Part shown: piece by piece, positions 8,795 to 18,006 of the stretch
How positions within the stretch are numbered: the first letter of the stretch is position 1
How the letters are laid out: every line of letters begins with the position of its first letter
From: Sporosarcina sp. P32b
GTDB taxonomy: Bacteria > Bacillota > Bacilli > Bacillales_A > Planococcaceae
Reading direction: 5' to 3'
DNA: 64,000 nt
NCBI RefSeq assembly: GCF_002743335.1
Contig: NZ_PDZB01000007.1
Coordinates: 58,657 to 122,656 of the forward strand
Program-made: the position numbers and the translations under genes
The notes under the pieces: model-generated
What the model saw: the letters and a program-made list of their open reading frames with translations, nothing else
Told to the model about the DNA's origin: nothing
The model's database searches: none

Positions 8795-8826
8795 TGTCTA
8801 CCAGCGCATTGTATCGCTGGTAGACA
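8795..8826 (-). terminator. Rho-independent terminator of the LCP gene
   Basis: A 12-bp stem (TGTCTACCAGCG and its complement, 8-nt loop) is followed on the minus strand by a T-rich tail (TTTTTATTATTATTT). Confidence 0.85.
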
Positions 8827-8864
8827 CCTATTAGCACAAAACAAGTAAAGCATAATAAAGAAAC

Positions 8865-9782
8865 TTATCCACCATACTCCCGAATCATTTCAGTTGTCTT
8901 TGCCTTTTCTTCATCCGGCACTAACAAATACCAAATGTCATCAATCACTTTGTTCTCACCTGTTATTTGATACGTGGATATATCACGTCGTACATTTTTA
9001 TAATTTTTATATAATGTTTGAATTTCGTCAAACTCCAAGTTCGTTACTACGTTTTTCCCAAGTATACCAATTAATTTATTAATTTTAGTGACGGACTTGA
9101 CATTGACTCCTTTGTCAATAACGGCTTGGATCACTTTTCTCTGTCTTTCATTACGACCTACGTCGCCTTCTGGATCGTTTTTACGCATACGTACATACGA
9201 GAGAGCTTCTTTACCGTTCAGCGTGACCTCACCCTCTTTAAAGGTTCGTCCACCTTCAGTAAACTCAAAATTATTATGAATCGTAATACCGTCAACCGCA
9301 TCTACTAAATCCTCTAACCCTTCCATATTCACTCGCACATAATAATCCAAGTCAATATCCAAAAACTTTTCAACCGTATCAACAGACATTTCACTGCCGC
9401 CAAATGCGTACGCATGATTGATCTTATCCTTTACACCTTTTCCAACAATTTCCGTCAACGTATCACGAGGAATACTTACCATTTGCGCTCTAGAATTATC
9501 TGCATCTAATGTCATGACAATCATCGTATCCGAACGGCCCTTGTCTCCCTTTCGCTCGTCGACACCCATTAACAAGACGTTTATAGAATCACGCTTCGCG
9601 ACTTTTTCTTTTGTCACTTCTGTATCAATTGCCTTAACGGGTTCATGAGTATCTTTATTTACGGTAGATTTAACAGAGCCGTACACAGTGAATAAATAAA
9701 TTCCACCAGCAGCTACGAGAATTACGATCGTTATGAGTGTAACCCACAACCACTTCAATTTACTTTTTTTCTTTCTTGCCAA
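8865..9782 (-). CDS. LytR-CpsA-Psr (LCP) family cell-wall glycopolymer ligase
   Basis: 305 aa from TTG 9782 (AGGGG 9 nt upstream; TTG 9791 abuts the ribosome site). N-terminal cytosolic Lys/Arg stretch and one TM helix (about 10-30), then the LCP domain: NVLLMGVDERKGDKGRSDTMIVMTLD, MVSIPRDT (Arg/Asp polyprenyl-phosphate site), NHAYAFGG, DYYVRVNMEGL, and LSYVRMRKNDPEGDVGRNERQR. LCP enzymes move teichoic acids or capsule from undecaprenyl carriers to peptidoglycan on the outer face of the membrane. A plausible client is the polysaccharide made by the 23-43 kb genes, but none is adjacent. Confidence 0.9.
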   Translation of the reverse strand: MARKKKSKLKWLWVTLITIVILVAAGGIYLFTVYGSVKSTVNKDTHEPVKAIDTEVTKEKVAKRDSINVLLMGVDERKGDKGRSDTMIVMTLDADNSRAQMVSIPRDTLTEIVGKGVKDKINHAYAFGGSEMSVDTVEKFLDIDLDYYVRVNMEGLEDLVDAVDGITIHNNFEFTEGGRTFKEGEVTLNGKEALSYVRMRKNDPEGDVGRNERQRKVIQAVIDKGVNVKSVTKINKLIGILGKNVVTNLEFDEIQTLYKNYKNVRRDISTYQITGENKVIDDIWYLLVPDEEKAKTTEMIREYGG

Positions 9783-9992
9783 TCCATTCAACCCCTAATT
9801 CCCTATATTCTACAGAGTATGTATTCTACAAATTTATAGTATGTATGACACAATCTATTATACTTTATAATATCATACTACTTTTTGTCCTGCGAAGTTT
9901 ATTTTGATAGTGTAACCGCTGAAGAAATACAGCCGCCACAATAGTAATGGCAACTGTACATATTTATTTGCGTAGGGAACAGGCACCTTCTA

Positions 9993-11120
9993 TCAATAAG
10001 CACGAGTAACCCACAGTTTCTCCCAATCCTTATATTCACTATTTCCTTGTCCAGCATCATAATCAATTGTCACTTTATTTAAATCGATCCACCTAATCAT
10101 CTGATCACCATCAAAATAAAATCGTTGTTCTTTATCGCCCTCATATTGGAAAATGAAAAACACTTCTCCATCTCCATTATAGTAGTACTCGACAGTACCT
10201 TCAGATGAACGATCTATTGTTTTCCGTATAACTCCATCGCTATCACTATAATTTGTCATGGTAGTTGAAAACACTGCTTCATCCATCGAAGATATATGAT
10301 CATTAATCCAATGATACTCTTTTCTAATATCTAAGATGATAGGTTCTATCTCGCCTGGATGGATTATCGGTTCTTCTTCCATCGTCTTCGAAGCACTAGA
10401 ATGGATAGATTGATTAAAAGCGATAATTTTATAGATAGGTTGGCCCTTTTCCGCTTTTGAATAAAAAATCAACGTGGAATCTTCAGTGCCATACGATATA
10501 TAGTACGAACTATCTTCCTGACCACTATCTACAGACAATTGATCACTTTTCTCCTCCAGTACGGCACGGACATCTTCAAGATCTGCTGTAGATTTCGAAT
10601 CCAAGTGTAGAAGGGCTGAATGGATACGATGATAGCCAGGTACACGACTGTAGGTAGCATCCTCATAATCCATGCGATCTTCACCTTCCCTTACATACTC
10701 CACATTAGCTGCTCCAAGCATGTCTAGTAGTTCTTCCCTCGTACTACCTAGATGATATACCGAAAGCATATCGCCATTTCTCATATTCTCAAGTATATCT
10801 ACTTCTTGATAAAGCAGAGTAGCGGTCGACTTATCACGTATAACATCATTCGGCTCTTCTTTTTCGTCTTTGACTACAGGAGCGGCCACTGTTTCAAGCG
10901 GTGGTTCATCTTTGTTCATGCCGAATACAAAGTATACAGCTGTTAAAATGACAATTGCACTACCAACAAATATGAACGTGTACGGTCGCTTTTTTGTTTT
11001 ACTGGAAGCATTCTCCGTAGTTCTATCCATTTGAGATGAAACACTCGATAATTTAGTTCCACAGTTTTTACAAAAAGCTTCACCGCTTGCAATAGTTCCG
11101 CAGTTTTCACAATGTACCAT
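9993..11120 (-). CDS. Zinc-ribbon membrane protein with extracytoplasmic domain
   Basis: 375 aa from ATG 11120 (AAAGGA 8 nt upstream). N-terminal zinc ribbon CENCG-x9-CKNCG (residues 4-20), Ser/Lys linker, one TM helix (about 45-65), and a long predicted extracellular region with charged linker and beta-rich C-terminal part (YYYNGDGEVFFIFQYEGDKEQRFYFDGDQ). The layout matches YvbJ/TcaA-like envelope proteins although the outer domain is not one I recognise. Two more zinc-ribbon membrane proteins follow divergently. Confidence 0.75.
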   Translation of the reverse strand: MVHCENCGTIASGEAFCKNCGTKLSSVSSQMDRTTENASSKTKKRPYTFIFVGSAIVILTAVYFVFGMNKDEPPLETVAAPVVKDEKEEPNDVIRDKSTATLLYQEVDILENMRNGDMLSVYHLGSTREELLDMLGAANVEYVREGEDRMDYEDATYSRVPGYHRIHSALLHLDSKSTADLEDVRAVLEEKSDQLSVDSGQEDSSYYISYGTEDSTLIFYSKAEKGQPIYKIIAFNQSIHSSASKTMEEEPIIHPGEIEPIILDIRKEYHWINDHISSMDEAVFSTTMTNYSDSDGVIRKTIDRSSEGTVEYYYNGDGEVFFIFQYEGDKEQRFYFDGDQMIRWIDLNKVTIDYDAGQGNSEYKDWEKLWVTRAY

Positions 11121-11378
11121 AGCCACTTTCCTTTCTTCTTACCTCTGCATATATATACCTAATTAAAGCATATACCTTTATAAATAAGAAGTAGTAATAC
11201 GGAAAGATTAAAGGAATTCCTGAATTTAACTGAATTAGTAATTTATCGTTTCCCTCTCGCATCTAATTATAGTTATATAAGACTCAGGTCCTCTAAAGTT
11301 TCCACTTATCAATTATTTGTACCTACTAATGAATATTTCATGTATAATTCATAGGACCAATACAAAGGAGTGAATCAT

Positions 11379-12773
11379 ATGAAGTTTTGTACCGAATGCG
11401 GCCAAAAGAGCGATGAAACGTCCACATTCTGCGAAAACTGCGGCACACCGTTTGGCGACGAAAAGAATTCTTCTAGTTCGACAGCCACCAACCTACATAG
11501 TACATCTATCCAACCCGTCCAACTACCAGCAAAGAAAATGAGTAAAAAGCAAAAGATTGGCGGAACGATCGCAGGCTTAGCTATCCTTCTACTTATTGTC
11601 GCTCACTTGATTTTGAGCAGTGTATATGACCCTGTAAAGAAAGTACAGGCGATGAATGAAGCGTATAACAGCCAAGATAAACCTGCCTTGCTCGAGCAAT
11701 TTGCTCTTAAAAAAGGAGCCGTCGCAAGTCCTGAAAACTTCTACTCTATTGTAAATAACTACGGTTGGACAGATTTACGCAACCAGCTGATGATCGAAGC
11801 AGAACACGTCAAAACTAAGCAGCCAACCGATCTCATTTATCATCATGGCGAATTCATCTCGGTCAATCCCAAACCTAAAGTATTCGGTTTATATCAAGAT
11901 GCTGAATTTAGGATCATACCTACTGAAGTTTCAATTGAAGTCCCCTATAAAAACATCAAACTGACATTTGACGAGCAAGAGGTCACTAGTCAGCAAGATG
12001 ATGAAATCATTGTTATAGGAGACTATCTTCCTGGGGAATATACATGGTCTTATGAGTACCCCGATGGACCAGTACCTCTTTCAGGCAGTAGCACATATGA
12101 CTTGAATGGACACGAAGAAAGTAAACAGCTAATTACTCCAGACTGGAACTTCACAGCAATAGAATTATCTTCAGATATCGAGGATGCGATTGTTTATATC
12201 AATGATCAATCGACTAAGAAGACAATTGCCGAGTTACAAAAAATCCATCCAGTACAACTTGATCCTACTCTCAAGATTCATGCAGTATTTACAGACAAAG
12301 AAGGGAAAGCTCATACATCTGAGACAGTAGCTGGGGATAGCACAAGTATATACTTGCCTTTTCAGTATGTAGAACAACAACAAGAGCTTAAGAATAATGA
12401 GGAAACCGTTAAAAATATATACAAGAATTTCCGTGATGATTATGCCAATAGTATCTATTATGCCGACTTCGATTACATACAAAACTATTTTAAAGACGGT
12501 ACTAAAATCAAACAAGACTATGCCAAGTTCGTCTATGATCATCGGAATATACCAGGATATAAATACGACTTTCTATTAAATGACATTACGGCTTTCAAGA
12601 CTATTTCTGAATCGAAGTTCGAACTCCACTCTCTTGAAACGTTTGATTTTGTGTCGGATAAAGAACGAAAGGTTTTCTATGAGCGGAAGAAGAAATATAC
12701 CATCTCCAAAATAGGCGATGACTATTATATTGATGGGATAGAAGATTTAGATACTAAAAAGACGATCTATTAA
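11379..12773 (+). CDS. TcaA/YvbJ-like zinc-ribbon membrane protein
   Basis: 464 aa from ATG 11379 (AAAGGAG 8 nt upstream; GTG 11370 is inside the ribosome site). Zinc ribbon CTECG-x9-CENCG at residues 3-20, disordered Ser/Thr linker, TM helix (about 65-85), then an extracellular region with the TcaA order: YDPVKKVQAMNEAYNSQD helical start, beta domain with YKNIKLTFDEQ and GEYTWSYEYPDG, a second beta domain, and a C-terminal NTF2-like segment (NIYKNFRDDYANSIYYADFDYIQNYF). TcaA proteins affect glycopeptide and wall-stress responses in staphylococci. Followed after 18 bp by another zinc-ribbon gene, likely co-transcribed. Confidence 0.85.
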   Translation: MKFCTECGQKSDETSTFCENCGTPFGDEKNSSSSTATNLHSTSIQPVQLPAKKMSKKQKIGGTIAGLAILLLIVAHLILSSVYDPVKKVQAMNEAYNSQDKPALLEQFALKKGAVASPENFYSIVNNYGWTDLRNQLMIEAEHVKTKQPTDLIYHHGEFISVNPKPKVFGLYQDAEFRIIPTEVSIEVPYKNIKLTFDEQEVTSQQDDEIIVIGDYLPGEYTWSYEYPDGPVPLSGSSTYDLNGHEESKQLITPDWNFTAIELSSDIEDAIVYINDQSTKKTIAELQKIHPVQLDPTLKIHAVFTDKEGKAHTSETVAGDSTSIYLPFQYVEQQQELKNNEETVKNIYKNFRDDYANSIYYADFDYIQNYFKDGTKIKQDYAKFVYDHRNIPGYKYDFLLNDITAFKTISESKFELHSLETFDFVSDKERKVFYERKKKYTISKIGDDYYIDGIEDLDTKKTIY

Positions 12774-12791
12774 TGAAAAGAGGTTTTCACA

Positions 12792-13598
12792 ATGAAAAGT
12801 TGTACAGTATGCAACAACACACAAGCTGGCGGGAATTTCTGCGGTAAATGTGGCGGTCCATTGGAATCAGAAGTAGCAGCAACGAACACCCCAATGACAC
12901 CCAACTCTTTTACACAGCCTACTCATACAAATATTCAACAGCCTTCTTCTACAGAAGTAACTGTACAAAGTAACGAGCAACTGGATCAATTGAAAGAGCA
13001 TTCCAAAGCCTATTTCACATACTTTGTCCAGCAACTAAAATCACCATCTACTAATGCACATGAAGTATCCAACCAAAAAAATCATCTAACTAGCCTAATC
13101 GTATACATGGTCTTAACTGCCATCTCGGTTTACTCATTATTGAATAGCACCATTGGAGCAAGCGCCTTCAGCATCGTAACTCCTTCATTTTTCCAAATAT
13201 TATTATACAGTATCATCTTTTTAGCCATATTGATTGCTGTCAGTTTAGTATCCATATATGTTACATCGAAACTGTTCTCTGATACACTAACGTTTAAAAA
13301 CATTCTCAGTAAAATCGGCAGCTATTTTGCATTACCTATCACTTTATCAGCCGTAGGTATTTTGCTAAGTATCGTAGGATCTAACCTGATTGCAAGCTTC
13401 AGTGTGTATATAGGAATTTGTCTAGCTGTCGGCCTGACCCCATTATATGTCATGATCAAACAACTACAAATCAAGACTAAAGGAATCGATGGTTTTTACG
13501 CGTTTCTATTCTATTTGATCGTGACGGCTATTATAGGAGCGATCATCGGTGTATTCATCATGGATTCTACCATTGGAGATATGTTAGATTATATTTAA
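12792..13598 (+). CDS. Zinc-ribbon multi-pass membrane protein
   Basis: 268 aa. N-terminal zinc ribbon CTVCN-x8-CGKCGG (residues 4-20), a polar Thr/Gln linker (about 25-90), then five or so hydrophobic segments (from SLIVYMVLTAISVYSLL to the C-terminus), like Yip1/DUF-type multi-pass proteins. Ribosome site AAAAGAGG. Lies 18 bp after the TcaA-like gene and ends at a strong terminator, so the two form an operon. The role is unknown; a zinc ribbon on a membrane protein suggests a cytosolic sensing or docking head. Confidence 0.75.
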   Translation: MKSCTVCNNTQAGGNFCGKCGGPLESEVAATNTPMTPNSFTQPTHTNIQQPSSTEVTVQSNEQLDQLKEHSKAYFTYFVQQLKSPSTNAHEVSNQKNHLTSLIVYMVLTAISVYSLLNSTIGASAFSIVTPSFFQILLYSIIFLAILIAVSLVSIYVTSKLFSDTLTFKNILSKIGSYFALPITLSAVGILLSIVGSNLIASFSVYIGICLAVGLTPLYVMIKQLQIKTKGIDGFYAFLFYLIVTAIIGAIIGVFIMDSTIGDMLDYI

Positions 13599-13640
13599 TT
13601 GCAACTACAAAATGATTTTGTTTTTTCGTTCACTATACGT

Positions 13641-13680
13641 AAAAAATCTTCTATCCGGATGACTGGATAGAAGATTTTTT
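13641..13680 (+). terminator. Strong rho-independent terminator
   Basis: A perfect 16-bp stem (13641-13656 with 13665-13680, GGATAGAAGATTTTTT right arm) with an 8-nt loop ends in a T-run. Confidence 0.93.
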
Positions 13681-14339
13681 TGTTAGTTATTATAAGCTAG
13701 TTAGATTAGTGAATTCTATCTAGCTTCCCAAACTATGAATTAACTCCATTACCATTTGAATAGTGTTGTATTTGTATGCCTCTTGTATCTACTATTCATT
13801 AGTAGATACATTATATTTCTATATAGGAATAATATGCAATCTGTGATATATTAGTATTAGGATCTTTAGCCTACCCAATTAAGGGGAGTAAAGGATAAAT
13901 TAAATTCATCAAAACAAATGAACATTTGATTTACCTATGTTCACCAAAAGTAACACCTATATAAGTATGGATGCTAATCTCACGATAATATGTATAGTAA
14001 TAAGCATATTTAATATTATCTGAATTAATGATAGGCCCATACTCTTATGAAGCAGATGGTGACAGTAATGATAACACTCATGTGTAAAGGAGATGCTTGT
14101 AACTACGTAATAATTGCTTATAATGCAACTCAAAAAACTGCATCAATGTAAATCTTTACAGTAATTATTTTCACTTGAATTATTTGCAGTAGCAAACTTA
14201 AAATGAGGAGTGTGTAGTGCAAGATAGAAGTACATAGTGTTGCAACGGGCACCCCTTATCAAATCAGTGAACTAATCCAACAACATGAATTGTTCGATAT
14301 TTTCCAGTAAAACAGGATCTCAGAAAGAAGGAATATAAT
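13681..14339. other. Intergenic stretch with promoter and a short coding remnant
   Basis: No complete gene. TTGTAA (14097-14102) and TATAAT (14119-14124), 16 bp apart, could drive the small membrane protein with a leader of about 210 nt. At 14218-14310 a 30-codon open stretch without a start (contains VHSVATGTPYQISELIQQHE) ends in TAA and looks like the tail of a lost gene; no family recognised. Confidence 0.35.
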
Positions 14340-14648
14340 ATGGTGATTACATTAAAAAATGACGCAGGACTTACAAAGTCCGTGAAAGTTGGATTTAGCT
14401 GGACCACTTTCTTCTTTGGCTTCTTTCCCGCCCTATTCAGAGGCGATCTTAAATGGGCAGCTATCATGTTCATCCTAGCTCTGGCAGCAGGCTCATTTAC
14501 GCTCGGATTGGGAGCTTGGATTCCTGGACTGGTCTTTTCTTTTATCTACAATAAGATTTACATCAAAGATCTGATTGAACGAGGCTACCGCCCAACAGAC
14601 GAGCATGCAGAGTCTGCTTTACGTGAGAATCAAATTATTACTGTTTGA
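14340..14648 (+). CDS. Small membrane protein (HrgC/DUF2628-like)
   Basis: 102 aa. A short soluble N-terminus (VITLKNDAGLTKSVKVG), then SWTTFFFGFFPALFRGDLKWA, a signature of small two- to three-helix membrane proteins labelled HrgC or DUF2628, and hydrophobic segments up to residue 78, with a polar C-terminal tail. GAAGGA ribosome site. Followed by a strong terminator, so monocistronic. No function is known. Confidence 0.75.
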   Translation: MVITLKNDAGLTKSVKVGFSWTTFFFGFFPALFRGDLKWAAIMFILALAAGSFTLGLGAWIPGLVFSFIYNKIYIKDLIERGYRPTDEHAESALRENQIITV

Positions 14649-14654
14649 TACATT

Positions 14655-14697
14655 AAACAGCCCACCTGTTTCTTAAATGAAACGGGTGGGTTGTTTT
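14655..14697 (+). terminator. Rho-independent terminator
   Basis: An approximately 18-bp stem (AACAGCCCACC/GGTGGGTTGTT with GTTTC/GAAAC) precedes TTTTATA. Confidence 0.88.
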
Positions 14698-14779
14698 ATA
14701 CTAAGAACATAAGTATGAGTGTATAATTTACTAATAAATTCTGTTTGTAAAATATTCTATATGTGAATATAATTGCCTT

Positions 14780-14792
14780 GGTACCTGGTACC
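14780..14792. repeat. REP-like palindrome GGTACCTGGTACC, copy 1
   Basis: Palindromic GGTACCTGGTACC followed by CTTTTGAT. The same 13-mer is at 18962-18974 and a variant at 16130-16141. Resembles short palindromes (GGTGCCTGGCACC type) dispersed in Bacillus genomes. Confidence 0.6.
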
Positions 14793-14806
14793 CTTTTGAT
14801 TCAACT

Positions 14807-15073
14807 TTATCTCTCGCAAGCAATACCATCTTTATCACGATCTAAGCTCTTATGCGAATTATAGACACTAGCTGCAATAGCCGGCTTTAACTTTGTCTTC
14901 CCGCCTTTATTCTTCACGGTAGCGTTCATTGCAACGCCACCCGGATATGATTTATTCAACTGCGTACAATTCTTAAACTTCGCTGCTGCCGCTTCAGTTG
15001 ATTGGACTGGTAGTAACACGATACTGCATGCTAGTAGTGCGGGTAAAACTTTCTTCGATAACTTGATCATCAC
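14807..15073 (-). CDS. Secreted excalibur calcium-binding-domain protein
   Basis: 88 aa. Signal peptide (SKKVLPALLACSIVLLPVQSTEA) and a complete excalibur domain: FKNCTQLNKSYPGGVAMNA to SLDRDKDGIACER, with two Cys and the calcium-binding DRDKDGIACE loop. Excalibur domains occur as short secreted proteins or as C-terminal add-ons of nucleases in Bacillales. Monocistronic and of unknown role. Confidence 0.9.
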   Translation of the reverse strand: MMIKLSKKVLPALLACSIVLLPVQSTEAAAAKFKNCTQLNKSYPGGVAMNATVKNKGGKTKLKPAIAASVYNSHKSLDRDKDGIACER

Positions 15074-15419
15074 TCATTCTCCTCTTTTACCACTCTAATT
15101 TTTACAACTGTACGGATCAATCACCAGCTCCGGTTACGAACCTTTATAGTAACTACAGTTACTATTCCACAATTATTTAACTGGTAGGAACTGGCTATTC
15201 TAATAATACCAAGATACTAGATAATAGTGTAGAACTTTTTTTAAAAAACTCTCTACAAGCGTATGAACTTATATAGTTTCTCATTGATTTGGATACTCCT
15301 GTTAGTCTAATTAAGTGAGGTCCCCTACTAAAGCGCTAAAGGACTATTGCACCTTTCATTAAATATCTAAACTATTAGACTAATACGAGAACAACAAACT
15401 AGGAGAAGAGGAATGCTTA
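15074..15419. other. Intergenic region between divergent secreted-protein genes
   Basis: AT-rich with no gene. It must hold the divergent promoters of the excalibur protein and of the 15420 gene; none could be assigned with confidence. Confidence 0.4.
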
Positions 15420-15866
15420 ATGAAAACAATGAAAAGAAATTGGATGATGATTATTGCGTTTGCCATAATTATTAGTGGTATCGGAGGTTTTGCTTCACCT
15501 AAGGAAACAGAAGCATCTTGGCTTTTCAAAAACAGAAGTGGTAATTTTACTAATTACCTAGAAACACAAAATTATCAAGGAAGTTATGGTAGTAAAGCAA
15601 AAAGTTTCACTGTAATGCAAGGGTCAATTACAGCGAATAGTACAGCGAGTGGGTCATTCATGCTATACGTACAGAAGAGACCATACGGTAGTAAGAACTG
15701 GCAGACCATTAGAACAGTTATAGCAAATAAAAACGGGACAACTCGTTTTGAATCCCCTAAATTCTCACCAAAGGATGGTTACAGATTCAAAATGGTGAAC
15801 CTTGGAGTAAAAAATAAAGTAAATTACAAACTGCAATGGATTCCATGGGCTTCTGAATATAAATAG
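15420..15866 (+). CDS. Small secreted protein of unknown function
   Basis: 148 aa. Signal peptide (KRNWMMIIAFAIIISGIGGF, cleavage near TEASW), then a basic domain rich in Gly, Ser, Tyr and aromatic residues (FTVMQGSITANSTASGSFML, VQKRPYGSKNWQTI) that reads as a small all-beta fold. AGGAGAAGAGG ribosome site; followed by a terminator. No family recognised. Confidence 0.75.
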   Translation: MKTMKRNWMMIIAFAIIISGIGGFASPKETEASWLFKNRSGNFTNYLETQNYQGSYGSKAKSFTVMQGSITANSTASGSFMLYVQKRPYGSKNWQTIRTVIANKNGTTRFESPKFSPKDGYRFKMVNLGVKNKVNYKLQWIPWASEYK

Positions 15867-15962
15867 TCAGCTAGAAGTAATTAAATGTCCTAAAGTCTTG
15901 GCATAAGGTATTCCTGTCATCAATTATCTACAATCCAAGACTTAATGAATCCCTATACTAGT

Positions 15963-16003
15963 AAAAAGGATCAACCAAATTATTAAAATGGTTGATCCTT
16001 TTC
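15963..16003 (+). terminator. Rho-independent terminator
   Basis: 14-bp stem AAAAGGATCAACCA and its complement, ending TTTTCTC. Confidence 0.88.
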
Positions 16004-16129
16004 TCATGAAAAATACTAGATGCCATTGAATCCATAATTGTTTTATATCCAGGCAGATTTCACTAGTTTTCGAAATATAAGCATTACATCACGAACAATT
16101 TTTTCTATTTCGTTGAGTGAAAATTGTGT

Positions 16130-16141
16130 GGACCTGGTACC
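16130..16141. repeat. REP-like palindrome, variant copy 2
   Basis: GGACCTGGTACC followed by TTTTTGAAA: one internal base fewer than the copies at 14780 and 18962 but the same downstream T-run and GA. Confidence 0.5.
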
Positions 16142-16244
16142 TTTTTGAAAATACATGTATCCTTTTCAAGAAAACCCTCTATATGAAGTATAAGAAGTAC
16201 AAATTGAGTACTCCAACTACACTGATCTCTAGGGGGACAACGAT

Positions 16245-17068
16245 ATGAAATTATTAAAAAACGAAGAACCGATTCCACTATTACCTTCACTCGCAATGAA
16301 AGTCGGATTAAACGCTGCGCTATTCCTACAACAACTTCACTACCGCTTGAACATTTCATAAACATTCGCGAGGACCACAAATGGGTATACAACACATATG
16401 ACGACTGGATTGAAGAATTTCCGTTTTGGTCACTCAACACAATCAAGCGCATTACCTACGACTTAGAACAAAAAGGATACCTGACCTCCACTTCGAAGCA
16501 CAACAAGATGAAAATCGACAACACAACATGGTTTCGAATCGACTATGAAAAGCTACCCTCTTCCTATAAGTAAAGTGAGATACCAGCTGACCCAATAGTG
16601 GACGCGACACCATCCCAACATGAGACGACTGTCAACCCACAATCAGACGCTGTGCCACCTCACAGTGAGACAGTGGCATATCCCACTATGGGACGGCCTA
16701 TAACCAAAGAACTTAAGAACATAAAGAATAAACCCATAGTCGAGAAGAAACTCGACGTCGCACATTCTGGGAACAGTACCTAAACGACAAAACCGGAAAA
16801 CAGTTTAAGCCCCAATCCGCGGCTACTCGTAAATTCATCAACGGTCGTATAAAAGAAGGTTACACGCAAGAAGATTTCATGCTTGTCATTGATCTAAAGA
16901 CCAAGCAGTGGTTGGACCATCATGAACTCAGCGCATTCCTGCGGCCATCGACTTTGTTTAACGCAACGAACTTTAAAAATTATGTTAATGAACTAGTCAC
17001 ATCAACGAAACCGAAAAGACGACCACTCGGTGCACTTGTGCTTGATTTCAGCAGAGGTGACGTGTAAG
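16245..17068 (+). pseudogene. Decayed phage-type replication protein (TIGR02220 C-terminal domain)
   Basis: Reading across frames gives an N-terminal DNA-binding part (MKLLKNEEPIPLLPSLAMK, then NIREDHKWVYNTYDDWIEE and SLNTIKRITYDLEQKGYL, a winged-helix layout) and a C-terminal part (YLNDKTGKQFKPQSAATRKF, LRPSTLFNATNFKNYVNE) that is the conserved phage C-terminal domain TIGR02220 of DnaD-like replisome organizers. It is broken by a frameshift near 16356, an in-frame TAA at 16571 and another frameshift near 16775. No other phage genes surround it, so it is a relic of a lost prophage or element. Ribosome site AGGGGG before ATG 16245. Confidence 0.8.
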
Positions 17069-17287
17069 CAATAAATAGTGAGTATCCTTAGTTTTAATTG
17101 AATTGTGATGAATAGAAACATTGAACTCTCGTATAATTCCGATAACTCACTTTCCGAATAAACAACTGATACTAGTTCATCATCATACACAACGAATGCA
17201 ATGTTAATCTATATTTCTCATAGGGATGTAAGGTGCACAGATACCAGCTTATCTGATACGATAAAGTTATAAATGGAGGGAGATCGA

Positions 17288-17836
17288 ATGAAGTGTGAAA
17301 TATGCAGTACTAACACTGTGCGCGTGCGATTCGGCAATCAGTCACTCTGTATGGATTGCTATAATGCAGTGATGGCGGCAGAGTTCGGAATAGAACTTCC
17401 TGAACTGTCCAAAACGTTTGTTGCAAATGACGCGAATGGAGTAAAACGTATTTTCGAAGTGGAGCGGCAGATCATGGGAACAGCGATTTTGCTGGTAGCA
17501 CGTGAACGATGGGAGCTAGGATACGAATTTGCCGTGGATGGGGAACTGGATGTCGATCAGCATATACTGTTCAAACAACTGATAGAAAAAACAACTCGTG
17601 GTCTGTCGGAGACGTATCTGGAAAAGGGTAAATTTCCATCGGGTGAACCTTATACATATGTAAAGCAACACCACCTAAAAGGCGTACTTACCTTTGATTC
17701 AGCCAATCCCGAAGCACCACTTGTCATCATCGACGGTAAGCCGTATACCTGGAATGAGGTAGGCCATCTCTTACAAGCTTTTGAAGGATTTCAAGTGAAG
17801 ATGGTGATGAAGGACTTGGCGGATGATTTAGAGTGA
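17288..17836 (+). CDS. Zinc-ribbon-headed protein of unknown function
   Basis: 182 aa from ATG 17288 (GGAGGGAG lies just upstream; ATG 17273 is inside the ribosome site). N-terminal CEIC-x15-CMDC zinc-binding motif (residues 3-24), then an alpha/beta domain (FVANDANGVKRIFEVERQIMGTAILLVARE) that reads like the DUF770x-type domain of Bacillales zinc-finger hypothetical proteins. No signal peptide or TM segment, so cytosolic. Flanked by a replication pseudogene and a GIY-YIG gene. Function unknown. Confidence 0.7.
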   Translation: MKCEICSTNTVRVRFGNQSLCMDCYNAVMAAEFGIELPELSKTFVANDANGVKRIFEVERQIMGTAILLVARERWELGYEFAVDGELDVDQHILFKQLIEKTTRGLSETYLEKGKFPSGEPYTYVKQHHLKGVLTFDSANPEAPLVIIDGKPYTWNEVGHLLQAFEGFQVKMVMKDLADDLE

Positions 17837-17910
17837 ATGGTGAAACTTATATTTAGTGATGCATTTTATTTAGACCCCTATGCAATAAACCAGACGAGTA
17901 AGCCAGATAA

Positions 17911-17961
17911 AAAAGGAGTCCTCCGAATGATTTCTCAAGCATCAAAAGACTCTTTTCTTTT
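17911..17961. terminator. Weak candidate hairpin terminator
   Basis: AAAAGGAGTC pairs with GACTCTTTTC across a long loop, followed by TTTT, between convergent genes. Confidence 0.4.
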
Positions 17962-18006
17962 ACACACTTCAATTGTCGGAATTATGTGAGGCAAAAGCAC
18001 CCTTCA

